Positions 25,087 to 35,041 of a stretch of DNA of 50,036 bases are shown in pieces. Made by a program: the position numbers and the translations under genes. The DNA comes from an uncultured Fidelibacterota bacterium (GTDB lineage Bacteria > Fidelibacterota > Marinisomatia > Marinisomatales > UBA1611): contig CALCSS010000042.1 in the NCBI GenBank assembly GCA_937893835.1, positions 1-50,036 of the forward strand. The letters are read 5' to 3'. Position 1 is the first letter of the stretch. Each line of letters begins with the position of its first letter. The notes beneath the pieces were generated by a model, which ran no database searches, was not told where the DNA came from, and saw only the letters and a program-made list of their open reading frames with translations.

Positions 25087-26883
25087 CTAGAAAGAGACAT
25101 CAAGGGTCATTTCTTCCCCGTCTCTTTCTATGGAGACAGATACGGTCATACCCCTTTTTAGGTCACCTAGCCTATCCATGTATTCATAGATGTCCTTTAT
25201 TGGTTTTCCATCAATCGATTTGATAATATCGCCTTTTTTTATACCAGCTCTTGAAGCAGGGCCATCCATTTTTGAAATTGCATCAACCTCAACACCCACC
25301 TCAATGCTTCCGTAAGACGGCATAATACCGAAAGTGACCTTGAACCTTCTGCCTGTTGCGGTTCCTGCTTGTTTTGGTCCAGCCTCAGAAAAAACGGGCG
25401 CGCGCGTTACCCGCGTTAAATGATATGCCACATCATACACTAGATTGACAATGTCTGTTGTTCCTTGAAGGTTTATATGTTTCCAAGTGTCATCCGGGGT
25501 GTGATATTCATTGTGAAACCCTGAAAAGAAAAACAAAACAGGAACATCGTCAGAATAAAAAGCTGCATGATCACTAGGGCCAAGGCCTGGTTTTGACATT
25601 GAAAGGTTAAAACCGCGACCAGACCTTAAACTATCTAGAAGTGGCTCAAAAACAGAAGAGGTTCCAACACCACCCACAGTTACGGTTGAATCCTTCATTC
25701 TTCCGATCATGTCCATATTGATCATTGTAATGATCTTATCGATTTCCACCGTCGGGTTTTTGACAAAGTTCTTTGCGCCAAGGAGCCCCTTTTCTTCAGC
25801 GTCAAAACCAATCAATAACACACTGCGTTTTAATTTACTCTTCTGGGTTGCTAGTTTTTGTGCGATCTCCAAAAGACCCGCGGTGCCAGATGCGTTATCA
25901 TCTGCACCCGGATGAATGGCATCCTGGTCTGGTTTTCTAGAGCCCGATCCCGGACCCCCCTTTCCAACGTGGTCGAAGTGTGCCCCAACAACAACATATT
26001 CGTCTCTATATTCCCTGTTTCCACTTCTAATTTCACCGATTACATTTGCTGCACGTGTTTTTATATGTTTTAGCCCGATGTTTGTTTTTAGTGTTTTACC
26101 CCTAATATCAAAATTTATTGATTCAAGAGACCTGTTCATTGTTTCTTGTAGGCTTTGTCGTGACCATCCAAAACCACCAAGTAGCTTGTCGGCAACCTTA
26201 TTAGATAGGTGTATTGCCGGTATTCCAACGTTATTATATCCCGCCACATAGTTTAGTGGATAAAGACTCGAGTCCTCTATTTGTGATATGAAGACTATTC
26301 CTATTGCGCCCTTGTCCCTTGCCACTAGCATTTTTTTATGTAGAGGGGAGTACGATGAGTACGGTGAGTGATTGTTTCCCCTTTCGGGACTGTGTCGCAT
26401 CACCACAGCCCATTTTCCATTAACATCCAACCCATCATAGTCATTCCACCTAAGGCTCTCTTCATCAATATTAAATCCATAACCAGCAAAGACAAGACCC
26501 CCCACTGTTTCTCCGTTTGATGAAAAAGAAAGGGGAATATATTCTTGCTCTATTTCAAGAGAGTCTTCATCGATGAGTGCATAGTTATCACCACCCAACC
26601 CTATTCCAGTGGTTATGTCAAATGGTTGTATGAAAGAGTTGTTTGCTCCAGGGCGCACTCCATAGGATTTCAACTGCTTGATTAGGTACGCAATGACGTC
26701 CCTCGACCCCCTTGTTCCAGGGTGTCTACCGGACCTGTTCTCATGGGATAAATATCGAATATGACCCATGATCTCATTGTTGGTTATTTCTGAAGAAGGG
26801 CCCGTCTTTTTGGTTTGAACAAGCAATCCGCCAAGCGCGATAATAAATGCAAAAAGGTATAACGCTCGATTGTTGTCATTCAT
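25087..26883 (-). CDS. M28-family aminopeptidase with PA and PDZ domains, exported
   Basis: 598 residues. The N-terminal hydrophobic segment (LYLFAFIIALGGLLV) is a signal peptide or anchor. A PA (protease-associated) insert lies at about 115-235. The two-zinc M28 site is complete: AHFDHVG (His302), GADDNASG (Asp328), GFDAEEKGLLG (Glu363/364), NMDMIGR (Asp391) and NEYHTPDD (His461). A C-terminal PDZ domain (about 515-598) includes GPASRAGIKKGDIIKSIDG. The protein likely trims peptides in the periplasm or outside the cell, with the PDZ domain guiding substrates. It stands alone between a convergent and a divergent neighbour. Confidence 0.92.
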   Translation of the reverse strand: MNDNNRALYLFAFIIALGGLLVQTKKTGPSSEITNNEIMGHIRYLSHENRSGRHPGTRGSRDVIAYLIKQLKSYGVRPGANNSFIQPFDITTGIGLGGDNYALIDEDSLEIEQEYIPLSFSSNGETVGGLVFAGYGFNIDEESLRWNDYDGLDVNGKWAVVMRHSPERGNNHSPYSSYSPLHKKMLVARDKGAIGIVFISQIEDSSLYPLNYVAGYNNVGIPAIHLSNKVADKLLGGFGWSRQSLQETMNRSLESINFDIRGKTLKTNIGLKHIKTRAANVIGEIRSGNREYRDEYVVVGAHFDHVGKGGPGSGSRKPDQDAIHPGADDNASGTAGLLEIAQKLATQKSKLKRSVLLIGFDAEEKGLLGAKNFVKNPTVEIDKIITMINMDMIGRMKDSTVTVGGVGTSSVFEPLLDSLRSGRGFNLSMSKPGLGPSDHAAFYSDDVPVLFFFSGFHNEYHTPDDTWKHINLQGTTDIVNLVYDVAYHLTRVTRAPVFSEAGPKQAGTATGRRFKVTFGIMPSYGSIEVGVEVDAISKMDGPASRAGIKKGDIIKSIDGKPIKDIYEYMDRLGDLKRGMTVSVSIERDGEEMTLDVSF

Positions 26884-26945
26884 ATTGAATGAAAATTTAT
26901 ATGGAATAAATCGTATGGCAAAGATAAAGGAATTAATATTATATC

Positions 26946-27317
26946 GTGCATAAGCAAATTCTTATTACCGTTGACTCGCACTATGTGCCCGATCGCTCCA
27001 GTCCGACCCAGTCTTATTTTCTTTTTTCATATTCTATTCGCATACACAATGATTCCAAGAGTCCGATAATATTAATAGGTCGGTATTGGCACATTACAGA
27101 TGGGTCTGGTATCAGTGAGGATGTATATGGCCCAGGCGTGGTCGGGAAAAAACCAACCATAGAACCAAACAGTTTTTTTGAATACACAAGCTTTTGTCCT
27201 CTTAGAACCCCCGTGGGCTTTATGGAGGGTTCTTACAGGGTTCTAAATAAAGAAGGCAAAGAGTTTAGTGTTAAAATAAAAAAATTTCGCCTACTGGCCA
27301 GTCAGGTTTTAAATTGA
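26946..27317 (+). CDS. apaG: ApaG (DUF525) family protein
   Basis: 123 residues with a GTG start. The immunoglobulin-like ApaG fold is shown by ITVDSHYVPDRSSPTQSYFLF, YSIRIHNDSKSPIILIGRYWHI and GPGVVGKKPTIEPNSFFEYTS ending with MEGSYRV. The fold also occurs in F-box proteins and PolDIP2 of eukaryotes; the bacterial protein has no settled biochemical function, although it has been connected to diadenosine tetraphosphate metabolism and cobalt resistance. It lies 42 bases before pyk, which appears to have its own promoter. Confidence 0.9.
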   Translation: MHKQILITVDSHYVPDRSSPTQSYFLFSYSIRIHNDSKSPIILIGRYWHITDGSGISEDVYGPGVVGKKPTIEPNSFFEYTSFCPLRTPVGFMEGSYRVLNKEGKEFSVKIKKFRLLASQVLN

Positions 27318-27318
27318 A

Positions 27319-27346
27319 TTGATTCAGTGAATTGATTTTATATAGT
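27319..27346 (+). promoter_or_regulatory. candidate promoter for pyk
   Basis: TTGATT (27319-27324) and TATAGT (27341-27346) with a 16-base spacer. The pyk ATG at 27360 would follow the transcript start by only a few bases, and no Shine-Dalgarno sequence is present, which suggests a nearly leaderless mRNA. Confidence 0.4.
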
Positions 27347-27359
27347 CCTAATTTTTATT

Positions 27360-28766
27360 ATGAATAAAACCAAAATAATAGCCACCATTGGCCCAGGATG
27401 CGATGATGAATCCACACTACAAGAACTCGTTGATCTAGGTGTGTGTTGTTTTCGTATCAATCTTTCACATGGGTCAAAAGATCAAAAAAACAGGTATTTT
27501 GACCTCATAAGGTCGTTAAGGACCCCGCTTGGTTTACGACCAACTATTCTAGCAGACTTAGCGGGTCCAAAAATTAGAGTAAGAAACCTGGAAAAACCCC
27601 TACGCATAAAACAAGGTGACTCTATTGTCATTAGCAATGATCAAGTAGGCCCAGGAAAGATCTCAGTGACCAGTGGCGTCAGGTTTGAAAAGATCAACCC
27701 CGGGGCTCAAATTCTTATTGATGATGGTAGGGTTTCCCTAGAGGTCAAAGACCTTTTATCAGACCAGGCCCTTGAGTGCGTCGCTCTGGAAGATGGAGTC
27801 ATTGAAAACAGAAAAGGGGTTAACTTTCCAGGAATAGCACTAAATGTTCCAGTTTTAACAGAACAGGATGAGGTAGACCTTCAAACCTCCCTGTCTAAAG
27901 AAGCGGATTGGATAGCGTTGTCTTTTGTTCGGTCCCCATCCGACTATGACCTGGTCAGGGCCAAGGTCAGAGATGCGGGATACACAACTCCAATAATGGG
28001 AAAGATAGAGAAGTGGGAGGCTGTCCAAAATCTTGATGGTATCATTGATTCATTTGATGCGGTTATGGTTGCTAGGGGAGACCTTGGTGTAGAAACACCC
28101 ATAGAAAAAGTTCCCCTAGTTCAAAAAGAGGTTATAGAAAAGGCAAACCAAGCAGGTAAACCCGTTGTCATAGCCACTCAGATCCTTGATTCAATGGTTG
28201 ACAGGCCGGTACCGACCAGGGCCGAAGTAAGCGACATTGCAAATGCCATACTAGACGGAGCAGATTCTTTAATGGTAACAGGTGAGACAGCAATTGGGAA
28301 ACATCCAAAAAAGGTCATAGGGGTATTGTCACGAGTTATTGAAGAAACCGAATCGTCAATTGACTATGAAAAGTATTCAAACGAGCCTATGGATAAAAAA
28401 ATCAACACAGCAAACGCCATCAGTCATGCAGCGTGTTCTGTTTCTGGAGACCAGGGGATTGATATATTGGTTACAATGACGCACAGTGGAAGCACTGCTC
28501 GTATGGCTGCCAGATATAGACCAGCTGCGAAAATAATTGCAATGACCCCCTTTAAAGAAACATGTAGAAGGCTGGCCATCGTGTGGGGCGTAAACCCATT
28601 TTTGGTTGATAGTTACAAATCTGCCGATGAGATTCCGGAGATTGCAAATAAGGTTCTTGGCAAGATGGGGTTAATTGAGGAGGGTGAAAGATTTGTTGTT
28701 ACGGGAGGAGTACCCGTTGGGGTTCCTGGAACAACAAACTACCTATCTGTATTAAAGGGAAACTAG
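27360..28766 (+). CDS. pyk: Pyruvate kinase
   Basis: 468 residues. It converts phosphoenolpyruvate and ADP to pyruvate and ATP, the last glycolytic step. Signatures are TKIIATIGPGCDDE, RINLSHGS, ADLAGPKIRVR, the active-site stretch MGKIEKWEAVQNLDGIIDSFDAVMV broken here for length, ARGDLGVETP, IATQILDSMVDRPVPTRAEV and MVTGETAIGKHP. The beta-barrel B domain spans about 70-165. The C-terminal allosteric domain is short and lacks an added PEP-utilizer domain. The gene end overlaps the convergent lipoprotein gene by 4 bases. Confidence 0.96.
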   Translation: MNKTKIIATIGPGCDDESTLQELVDLGVCCFRINLSHGSKDQKNRYFDLIRSLRTPLGLRPTILADLAGPKIRVRNLEKPLRIKQGDSIVISNDQVGPGKISVTSGVRFEKINPGAQILIDDGRVSLEVKDLLSDQALECVALEDGVIENRKGVNFPGIALNVPVLTEQDEVDLQTSLSKEADWIALSFVRSPSDYDLVRAKVRDAGYTTPIMGKIEKWEAVQNLDGIIDSFDAVMVARGDLGVETPIEKVPLVQKEVIEKANQAGKPVVIATQILDSMVDRPVPTRAEVSDIANAILDGADSLMVTGETAIGKHPKKVIGVLSRVIEETESSIDYEKYSNEPMDKKINTANAISHAACSVSGDQGIDILVTMTHSGSTARMAARYRPAAKIIAMTPFKETCRRLAIVWGVNPFLVDSYKSADEIPEIANKVLGKMGLIEEGERFVVTGGVPVGVPGTTNYLSVLKGN

Positions 28767-29302
28767 GAGCTTTTTGATTCTTTGAGTCGTCCTAGTTTTT
28801 CACAGACATAAGGGACGCCCCTGCGGTCAGGGGGGTGGGCATCCTTACACTCGTCATTACAGACATAATATGTTTCTTCTAGGTTCTTTTTACCATTTAT
28901 ATCATAATAGTTCCAATTGCCACTCTGGAAACCCAGCTCATAGCTTCCTTCATATTTCTTTTTCCCATTTATATGAAAACCTGTCCATTTTCCATGGGCC
29001 TTTCCCTTTTTATATTCTCCAACGAATTTTTTATTTCCTTCTTTGTCCCAACCCGTCCAGGCCCCAGACCTGAATCCATTTTTTAGGTTGCCCTGTTCTC
29101 TTTTTTCACCGCTTCTAAAACGAATGAACCCTGGTCCGTTGTATACCTTTTGATTATAGAAAAAACCAATAAAAGAGGTGTTGTAATTGTCTCCTGTGAT
29201 ATATTGTCCAGATCGGTCATAAAGAACCCCTTTCATATCTACAGGTTCTTTAGATGAACACGCCATTACAGCCAATAAAAGGATAAGTGATAATTTTTTC
29301 AT
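28763..29302 (-). CDS. MORN-variant (YwqK-like) repeat lipoprotein
   Basis: 179 residues. MKKLSLILLLAVMAC is a lipoprotein signal with Cys15. The middle carries four short repeats of the form G-x-W-x-x-(W/Y)-x-x-x-G-x-K-x-x-E, for example GAWTGWDKEGNKKFVGEY, GKWTGFHINGKKKYEGSY and GNWNYYDINGKKNLEETY, the MORN_2/YwqK pattern. Such proteins are common in FCB-group bacteria and some are described as antitoxin-like, but no toxin gene is nearby. A Cys-containing tail (YVCNDECKDAHP) follows. The molecular role is unknown. Confidence 0.75.
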   Translation of the reverse strand: MKKLSLILLLAVMACSSKEPVDMKGVLYDRSGQYITGDNYNTSFIGFFYNQKVYNGPGFIRFRSGEKREQGNLKNGFRSGAWTGWDKEGNKKFVGEYKKGKAHGKWTGFHINGKKKYEGSYELGFQSGNWNYYDINGKKNLEETYYVCNDECKDAHPPDRRGVPYVCEKLGRLKESKSS

Positions 29303-29394
29303 TAAAGTCTCAATATCTTTGTTAAAATCTAATAATCACCAAGGAGATTAACAAAAATCACCTTTTTAGCATTAGAAGGTTTTTGCAACCGTGG

Positions 29395-31722
29395 TCACTC
29401 TATTACAATCTCATCTGAGAATATCCACGTCTTTCCACCAGCGCCGGGATGCCAATCTGGACAAACACCTCGATTCACGGCCTCTACTCTTATAAATCTA
29501 GCAGAAAGGTTTAGGTCCTGACTTTCCAGTTCAATTCTGTTTGCCGAACCGCTCCGTATACCATCGTCAATTTTTATTTCTACTTTTTGGTTGAACGACT
29601 CACCGTCATTTGAGAAAGAAACAATGGCAAGCGTTGGTAGGAAGATCCAGGACCCATGCGATTCAAGAAATCCAATGGATACCTTTGATATTTTTTCGAT
29701 ATTTAACAGGTCAATGGTGACATCCATGTTCTCTTTTTGCCACCCTTGCCAGTAATTATCGTTGTGTGCTATTGAACCGGTAAGCCCATCGACCAAGGTT
29801 AGAGGACCAGAGCCAGAATACCTCGCCTTGTAGATGGTGTTATATTTTACCCTCTTTCCGATTGCCTTGCTAAAGTGAACGATTTTCTCAGATGTTTTCC
29901 CTTTTTGCTCATTGTTGATGAAAAGAGCTGCCTTGATCATCGTTCTACCATTAATGACTATAGGGGAACCATAAAGTTTAGACTCATTGGTTGGCTCAGA
30001 CCCATCCAGGGTAAACCTTATGGTTTCGCCGGGTTTTTCAGATGACAGGGTTATTCTGTGTTCTTGATTGTTGCTGCTGGGATCAACATTTATTGATACA
30101 ATGTATGAGCCGGGTGCGTAGTTCCAACCTAGAACATCGAACCTATCTTCAAGACTGTTCAACCTATGATAAAAATCATCATATGTGTTACTTCCTGGCC
30201 CAGACCACAAGACCTCCGATAGAGCAGACATTCTAGGTAAGACCCTATATTGTGCTCGTTTTGGAGTTTGGACATATTCTGTCCAGAGATTACCTTGTCC
30301 ACCCAGTATGTGTTTTTTCTCTGGGTCTGAAAGTTCATTTGGGATAGGGTTGAACGAGTAGACCTTTTTTAGCGTGGTGTATCCCCCAAACGCCGCCGGT
30401 GACGTTTCGGGATTTGCCTGGTAGTAGTCAAAATAACAGTGCGATGTTGGACACATTATAACGTCGTGCCCTGCCTTTGCAGATTCGATTCCTCCCTTCA
30501 TTCCTCTCCAGCTCATTACGGTCGCGGTTTTTGCGAGACCCCCCTCAAGTATCTCATCCCACCCCAAGAGTTTTTTGTCATTTGAAATAATGAATTTCTC
30601 AATTCTTTTTATAAACCAACTTTGTAATTCGTGTTCATCTGCTAGCCCCTCATTCTGTATTCTTTTTTGGCACTTTTGGCAAGTCCTCCAATGTAGCTTG
30701 TCAGCCTCATCTCCACCGATGTGAATGTAGGGCCCAGGGAACAATTCCATGACCTCATCAAGAACGTTCTCGAGAAACTCAAAGACCTCATCCTTACCAG
30801 CACAAAAAATATCAACATTGGGCCAATAAGAACCTGGGTTTACAGGTATGAGACTCCCTTTGCACGAGAGCTCTGGATAGGCTGCAAAAACCTCTGATGT
30901 GTGACCAGGCATCTCGATTTCAGGTATAACCACAATATTTTTACTGGCGGCATATTCCACCACCTCTCGTATTTCCTCTTTGGTATAGTAACCACCATAT
31001 GTGGCCTTTTCCTTGCCATTGACCGGTGATTGTTCTTTCCATGGTTCATTGGTTCGGTCAACTCGCCACGCGGATCTTTCAGCAAGTAAGGGGTATCTGT
31101 CTATTTCTATCCTCCATCCGTTGTCATCTGTCAGATGCCAATGGAAAACATTCATTTTGTGCAAAGCTATCATATCAATATATGTCTTTATAAAATCGAT
31201 ATCAAAAAAATGCCGGGACACGTCCAAATGCATTCCTCTATATCCAAATGTTGGTGCATCTAGGATGTCGACATTTGGTATAAAGGATGTTTTGGGGATG
31301 TTGCCAATCTCAAGTTCAGGCCCACACAATTGCCGTAGTGATTGATATCCATAAAAAAGGCCCGAATAAGATGAAGCCCTTAGCTCTATTGTGTTTCCAT
31401 CGCCAATGGCAAGAGAGTAGCCCTCATTTGTCAGGCCGCTTTCATCGTTGAGAACAACAAAGATAGAGTTGGGTGTCTTGGATTGTGACATTTCAATGGA
31501 TAGATCTTTGACTGGAGACAATAATTTTTGGATCATCCTTGCTATTTTAATCTCAGATTCATCATTGGTTGACACTAAGATCTTTTCAATTAAAGCCACA
31601 TCGGTATTACCGATTCCGGGCACCATTTTTGTAGGTTTTGGAACTATGCTTGTATTGTTCATGTTCATATTTGAGCTATTGTTGTTAATGGTACAGTTTA
31701 AAGATAGGCAAAAAACCAACAC
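29395..31722 (-). CDS. GH20 beta-N-acetylhexosaminidase lipoprotein
   Basis: 775 residues with a GTG start; the N-terminus MLVFCLSLNC is a very short lipoprotein signal with Cys10, so the true start might differ, but I found no better one upstream. A GH20 N-terminal beta domain covers about 25-155. The catalytic barrel begins at GYRGMHLDVSRHF and includes HWHLTDDNGWRIEID, IPEIEMPGHTSE and HIGGDEADK with catalytic Asp338-Glu339. After about 560 come a chitobiase C-terminal-like domain (IRFTLDGSEPT) and a discoidin-like carbohydrate-binding domain at the end. The enzyme removes terminal GlcNAc or GalNAc from chitin oligomers, glycans or peptidoglycan fragments at the cell surface. Confidence 0.94.
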   Translation of the reverse strand: MLVFCLSLNCTINNNSSNMNMNNTSIVPKPTKMVPGIGNTDVALIEKILVSTNDESEIKIARMIQKLLSPVKDLSIEMSQSKTPNSIFVVLNDESGLTNEGYSLAIGDGNTIELRASSYSGLFYGYQSLRQLCGPELEIGNIPKTSFIPNVDILDAPTFGYRGMHLDVSRHFFDIDFIKTYIDMIALHKMNVFHWHLTDDNGWRIEIDRYPLLAERSAWRVDRTNEPWKEQSPVNGKEKATYGGYYTKEEIREVVEYAASKNIVVIPEIEMPGHTSEVFAAYPELSCKGSLIPVNPGSYWPNVDIFCAGKDEVFEFLENVLDEVMELFPGPYIHIGGDEADKLHWRTCQKCQKRIQNEGLADEHELQSWFIKRIEKFIISNDKKLLGWDEILEGGLAKTATVMSWRGMKGGIESAKAGHDVIMCPTSHCYFDYYQANPETSPAAFGGYTTLKKVYSFNPIPNELSDPEKKHILGGQGNLWTEYVQTPKRAQYRVLPRMSALSEVLWSGPGSNTYDDFYHRLNSLEDRFDVLGWNYAPGSYIVSINVDPSSNNQEHRITLSSEKPGETIRFTLDGSEPTNESKLYGSPIVINGRTMIKAALFINNEQKGKTSEKIVHFSKAIGKRVKYNTIYKARYSGSGPLTLVDGLTGSIAHNDNYWQGWQKENMDVTIDLLNIEKISKVSIGFLESHGSWIFLPTLAIVSFSNDGESFNQKVEIKIDDGIRSGSANRIELESQDLNLSARFIRVEAVNRGVCPDWHPGAGGKTWIFSDEIVIE

Positions 31723-31778
31723 CCAATAAAAAGAAGAAAAATAAAGTGAATTATTTAAATTGATTGTTCCAGCCTCTT

Positions 31779-33215
31779 TTATTTGAGAAAGACAGTTTTT
31801 TTGGATTTAGATATGCCACCAGACGATATGGAGAAGAGGTAAACACCCGATGGACATGTTTCACCAAGATCATTTTTCCCATCCCAGGAGAAATAATGCG
31901 TACCGGCGGCTTTTCTCACTGTGTTGTTTTTTATGATCTTTCTTCCAAAAAGGTCTACCAATTCAAGTTCGACAGTAGCATCGTTTTTTAATTCATACCC
32001 TATAACAACAGTAGAGTTAAAGGGGTTTGGGAATGCGCTGCTCAAACTTACAACTTCAGGGATTTGAAAATTTGTACTCTCTGTATGAATTTCGGATGTG
32101 AGGTTTGGATCAACCTTGATAGCATCAAAAATCACGTTCGAGCCACTTGCATCATTGGTAACAAGGTCTCTCAATATGATCCCAAGGCTCTCTCCCTCAT
32201 TCAGTGTAATTGTTTCTATGAACTTGAAGTCCCCTCGTACCGCGCTCTGGTCTACGATCACATCTGACCTCGTACTTACGCCGTCCTCGTTTTTTACATA
32301 TAGTTCATATATGGCCCCGGTCGTACCAGATACTCCATCAGGAATAAAAGCCTCGACGTTGTATTCACCCACACCCTCAATACTTGGAACCCAAATAGCG
32401 TAGTGTCGACTTTCCTCGGGGTCTGTTGTTGTCGGTGAGATCCAACAATCGTTGTTATATCCCTGGTCAAGGTAGACCCAGTCGGGACCATGGAATCTTT
32501 GAAAACCGTTGTCTCCATCATCAACCAAGCTGTCTGATATCCAAAGCCAATCACTTCGATTACCACGCAATTCTTCAACCGGGTCAAGAAAGCCACCCCA
32601 CCAACCAAAGGGATTCACTGCATACGGTTCAACAGAGTCAAAGAACCAGTTTCCTCTACGAACCTCAAAGTGCAGATGGGTATTTGTTGTGCATCCGGTA
32701 TTACCCGCAAAGCCCAAAGTGTCTCCTGTTTCAACATTGTCTCCCACGGTAACATTGAGTGGCGGTGTCATGTGGAGGTATACGGTGAAATACTCATTTC
32801 CATGTGCAACTATGATGGTTCCCTGGTCTCCGTTGGGTTCTATTCCTCCGGGACAAGGGTCTGCTGGTGGCGAGAAAGAGGCCCAAAGAACATAGCCACC
32901 TGCAGGCGCAAGGATTGGGGTGTTGAAGGGCATATTGTAGTCAACACCGGCATGCCCATCGTAACAAGAATGACCAGACCTACAGTCTGGATAGACAACC
33001 TCATCAACCAATTCAATACCATCAAATCTTAATAAAAGAGAATCAATGACATTGGAACAGGGGCACTGGTGGTCTACGTGTGCCGATACAGGATACTGTT
33101 CAAATCCAGGTGGCTCAAAGGGTCTTAATTCTAAAAATGGTTCTTGACCCACTAACGCCACAGAACTAAAAACAATAAACATATTTATAAACGACATGAT
33201 GGATAATTTTTTCAT
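31779..33215 (-). CDS. M23 metallopeptidase with C-terminal secretion (sorting) domain
   Basis: 478 residues from the ATG at 33215; the frame is open upstream, but only this start gives a signal peptide (MKKLSIMSFINMFIVFSSVALVGQ). The LytM/M23 zinc site is GHAGVDY (His88, Asp92), with TVYLHM (His148) and NTHLHFEVR (His180, His182), so the enzyme should cut peptidoglycan cross-bridges or Gly-rich peptides. A beta-sandwich (about 245-385) similar to those associated with secreted hydrolases follows. The last 80 residues are a FlgD-like sorting domain: SSAFPNPFNSTVVIGYEL, GVYLFSISSGG, ending in KKTVFLK. Such domains are used for type IX-like secretion in FCB bacteria. It diverges from another sorting-domain gene. 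Confidence 0.88.
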   Translation of the reverse strand: MKKLSIMSFINMFIVFSSVALVGQEPFLELRPFEPPGFEQYPVSAHVDHQCPCSNVIDSLLLRFDGIELVDEVVYPDCRSGHSCYDGHAGVDYNMPFNTPILAPAGGYVLWASFSPPADPCPGGIEPNGDQGTIIVAHGNEYFTVYLHMTPPLNVTVGDNVETGDTLGFAGNTGCTTNTHLHFEVRRGNWFFDSVEPYAVNPFGWWGGFLDPVEELRGNRSDWLWISDSLVDDGDNGFQRFHGPDWVYLDQGYNNDCWISPTTTDPEESRHYAIWVPSIEGVGEYNVEAFIPDGVSGTTGAIYELYVKNEDGVSTRSDVIVDQSAVRGDFKFIETITLNEGESLGIILRDLVTNDASGSNVIFDAIKVDPNLTSEIHTESTNFQIPEVVSLSSAFPNPFNSTVVIGYELKNDATVELELVDLFGRKIIKNNTVRKAAGTHYFSWDGKNDLGETCPSGVYLFSISSGGISKSKKTVFLK

Positions 33216-33285
33216 AGGGGTATAACTTCCACACAAATATACAATCATCATCTTAATGAATCGAAGCCTAATAAAGGATACAACC

Positions 33286-34968
33286 ATGTTAAAGAAAGAA
33301 GGTTTATTCATATTCATTTTATTTATAATGTTTTCGGTTGTTTCAGCAACAGAGGTGGACACCGCCTTTTCTGTGAAGTGGCACAACGAACCCTGGGGTG
33401 CAGGGGGGCTCATACCCGCAGGTCCCCCGTGGAACATGGTTGGGCCATTTGACTTCGACAACGATGGTTTTGGAGATTTTGTTGTCTCCAGTGCCTATGC
33501 AGGTGAATTCTGCAATGGTGTATATCACTACGAAGCCGCGAGCAATGACTCCATAGCATTAAAGTGGGTCTATACATTTTATGATCTTAGTTGTTCGTAC
33601 GATGCCTATTCCAGCGTTGCCGTGGGCGACATTGATGGAGACAACAATCAAGAAATACTATCTTTAGTTGACACAAGCCCTGGCGCTTCGGGTCAAAGGG
33701 GGCTCCAGGTTTTTGAGTGGGACCCAGATTCGATGTCCTTTTTGTCTCAACCAACGTTCACCTGGGATATGGGCCTTGACAGTGTTTGGGAAGCCGGTCA
33801 GATACATGTCGAAGATCTGGATGGTGACTCACAACAAGAGATCATCGTATCTGTGATGGATGGACCCTGGTCTGAGCTAGGGACCGGAGGCACGAGCCGC
33901 CTTATGATATTTGAACTTGATACAGTAATAAATGACTCTGCCATCTTTAACATAGAGTATCAAGACGAGGTCTGGTCAAACTGGAGCGGCTACAACATTT
34001 CAGTGGGAGATTTGGACAACGATGGGGCAAAGGAAATATATACTGTGGGCTACGAATATTTTCACCTTATTGTCCATGAAAATACCGGCGAAGACCAGTA
34101 CGAATACCAAACAGATTTTTTTATTTCTTCAGAGCTTTATCAAAGAGCCAACCAAGGTATTCTAATTTCAGACATTGACAACAATGGGGCAAATGAGATG
34201 ATTTGTTTGACGTCTGGTGTCAATTCTTTATCTGGAGACCTTGTAACACCTGGAAGTTTTTTTGTGGTAGATGGCGTTGATGATGTTAGCAGCCTATCAT
34301 ACTCTAATTTCAATTTGTTTTCAACCTATGCTGGTGGTCTTAGACAGGTCAGCCTAGGCGACGCAGATGGTGATGGCAATCTCAATATTTATCTTGCAGG
34401 TCACTATGATGAGGCCGTTTATGATTGGGAGTATGGTGGAGGTGACCCGACAAGTCCCGGTAGCTACGTAGAAAGAGTTATTTTTATGGATGACACAACG
34501 GACAATTTCACACCTGGAAACGACCAAGGTAAGGTGAGAGTAGCAAAACTATTTTCAGGAGACATAGATAATGATGGCGATGGTGATATTGTTTTTTCAT
34601 CTGCTAGTTTTGCTTCTGACAAGCCACATCTATATATGATAGAGCACAATGGAACACTTGGAACTGGAAACGACCAAGACCTTAACCCACAAAGGATCTC
34701 CATTGGACAAAATTATCCCAACCCCTTCAATCCTGAAACAAGGTTTCAGTACACCACCCACCAACCTGAGCATGTTTCATTAAAAGTATATGATATTTTA
34801 GGTAAGGAGATACGAACCGTGTTTGATGGGCACCGGGCACCGGGCACACATATTGAAAAATGGAAAGGGGTAGACAAGAGAGGCCAGGTGGTTTCAAGTG
34901 GTGTTTATTTTTATCAGCTAAAAACTGGACAGGAACGAATCACCAAAAAAATGGTTTTTGGAAAATAA
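33286..34968 (+). CDS. FG-GAP/VCBS-repeat propeller protein with C-terminal sorting domain
   Basis: 560 residues from the ATG at 33286, chosen because an AAAGGA ribosome-binding site precedes it and it opens with a signal peptide (MLKKEGLFIFILFIMFSVVSA). At least six calcium-loop repeats of integrin type are visible: DFDNDGFGDF, DIDGDNNQEI, DLDGDSQQEI, DLDNDGAKEI, DIDNNGANEM, DADGDGNLNI and DIDNDGDGDI. The C-terminal 85 residues carry the classic QNYPNPFNPET motif, LKVYDILGKEI and GVYFYQLKTG, ending KKMVFGK. It is a secreted or surface adhesion-type propeller; the ligand is unknown. The PNPFN ending is a strong marker for Marinimicrobia and related phyla. Confidence 0.88.
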   Translation: MLKKEGLFIFILFIMFSVVSATEVDTAFSVKWHNEPWGAGGLIPAGPPWNMVGPFDFDNDGFGDFVVSSAYAGEFCNGVYHYEAASNDSIALKWVYTFYDLSCSYDAYSSVAVGDIDGDNNQEILSLVDTSPGASGQRGLQVFEWDPDSMSFLSQPTFTWDMGLDSVWEAGQIHVEDLDGDSQQEIIVSVMDGPWSELGTGGTSRLMIFELDTVINDSAIFNIEYQDEVWSNWSGYNISVGDLDNDGAKEIYTVGYEYFHLIVHENTGEDQYEYQTDFFISSELYQRANQGILISDIDNNGANEMICLTSGVNSLSGDLVTPGSFFVVDGVDDVSSLSYSNFNLFSTYAGGLRQVSLGDADGDGNLNIYLAGHYDEAVYDWEYGGGDPTSPGSYVERVIFMDDTTDNFTPGNDQGKVRVAKLFSGDIDNDGDGDIVFSSASFASDKPHLYMIEHNGTLGTGNDQDLNPQRISIGQNYPNPFNPETRFQYTTHQPEHVSLKVYDILGKEIRTVFDGHRAPGTHIEKWKGVDKRGQVVSSGVYFYQLKTGQERITKKMVFGK

Positions 34969-35041
34969 ACGATCAAAGAATGTGTTTAGAGATCATTTTA
35001 TTTATGCTAGACACTTAATCTTGACTCAGATCAAAAAGGCA

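Noticed and set aside
26048..26063. A third parS site around the CACGTG in the M28 peptidase gene
   Set aside because: Only the CACGTG core matches; the flanks (GCTG and TTTTTA) do not fit the consensus.
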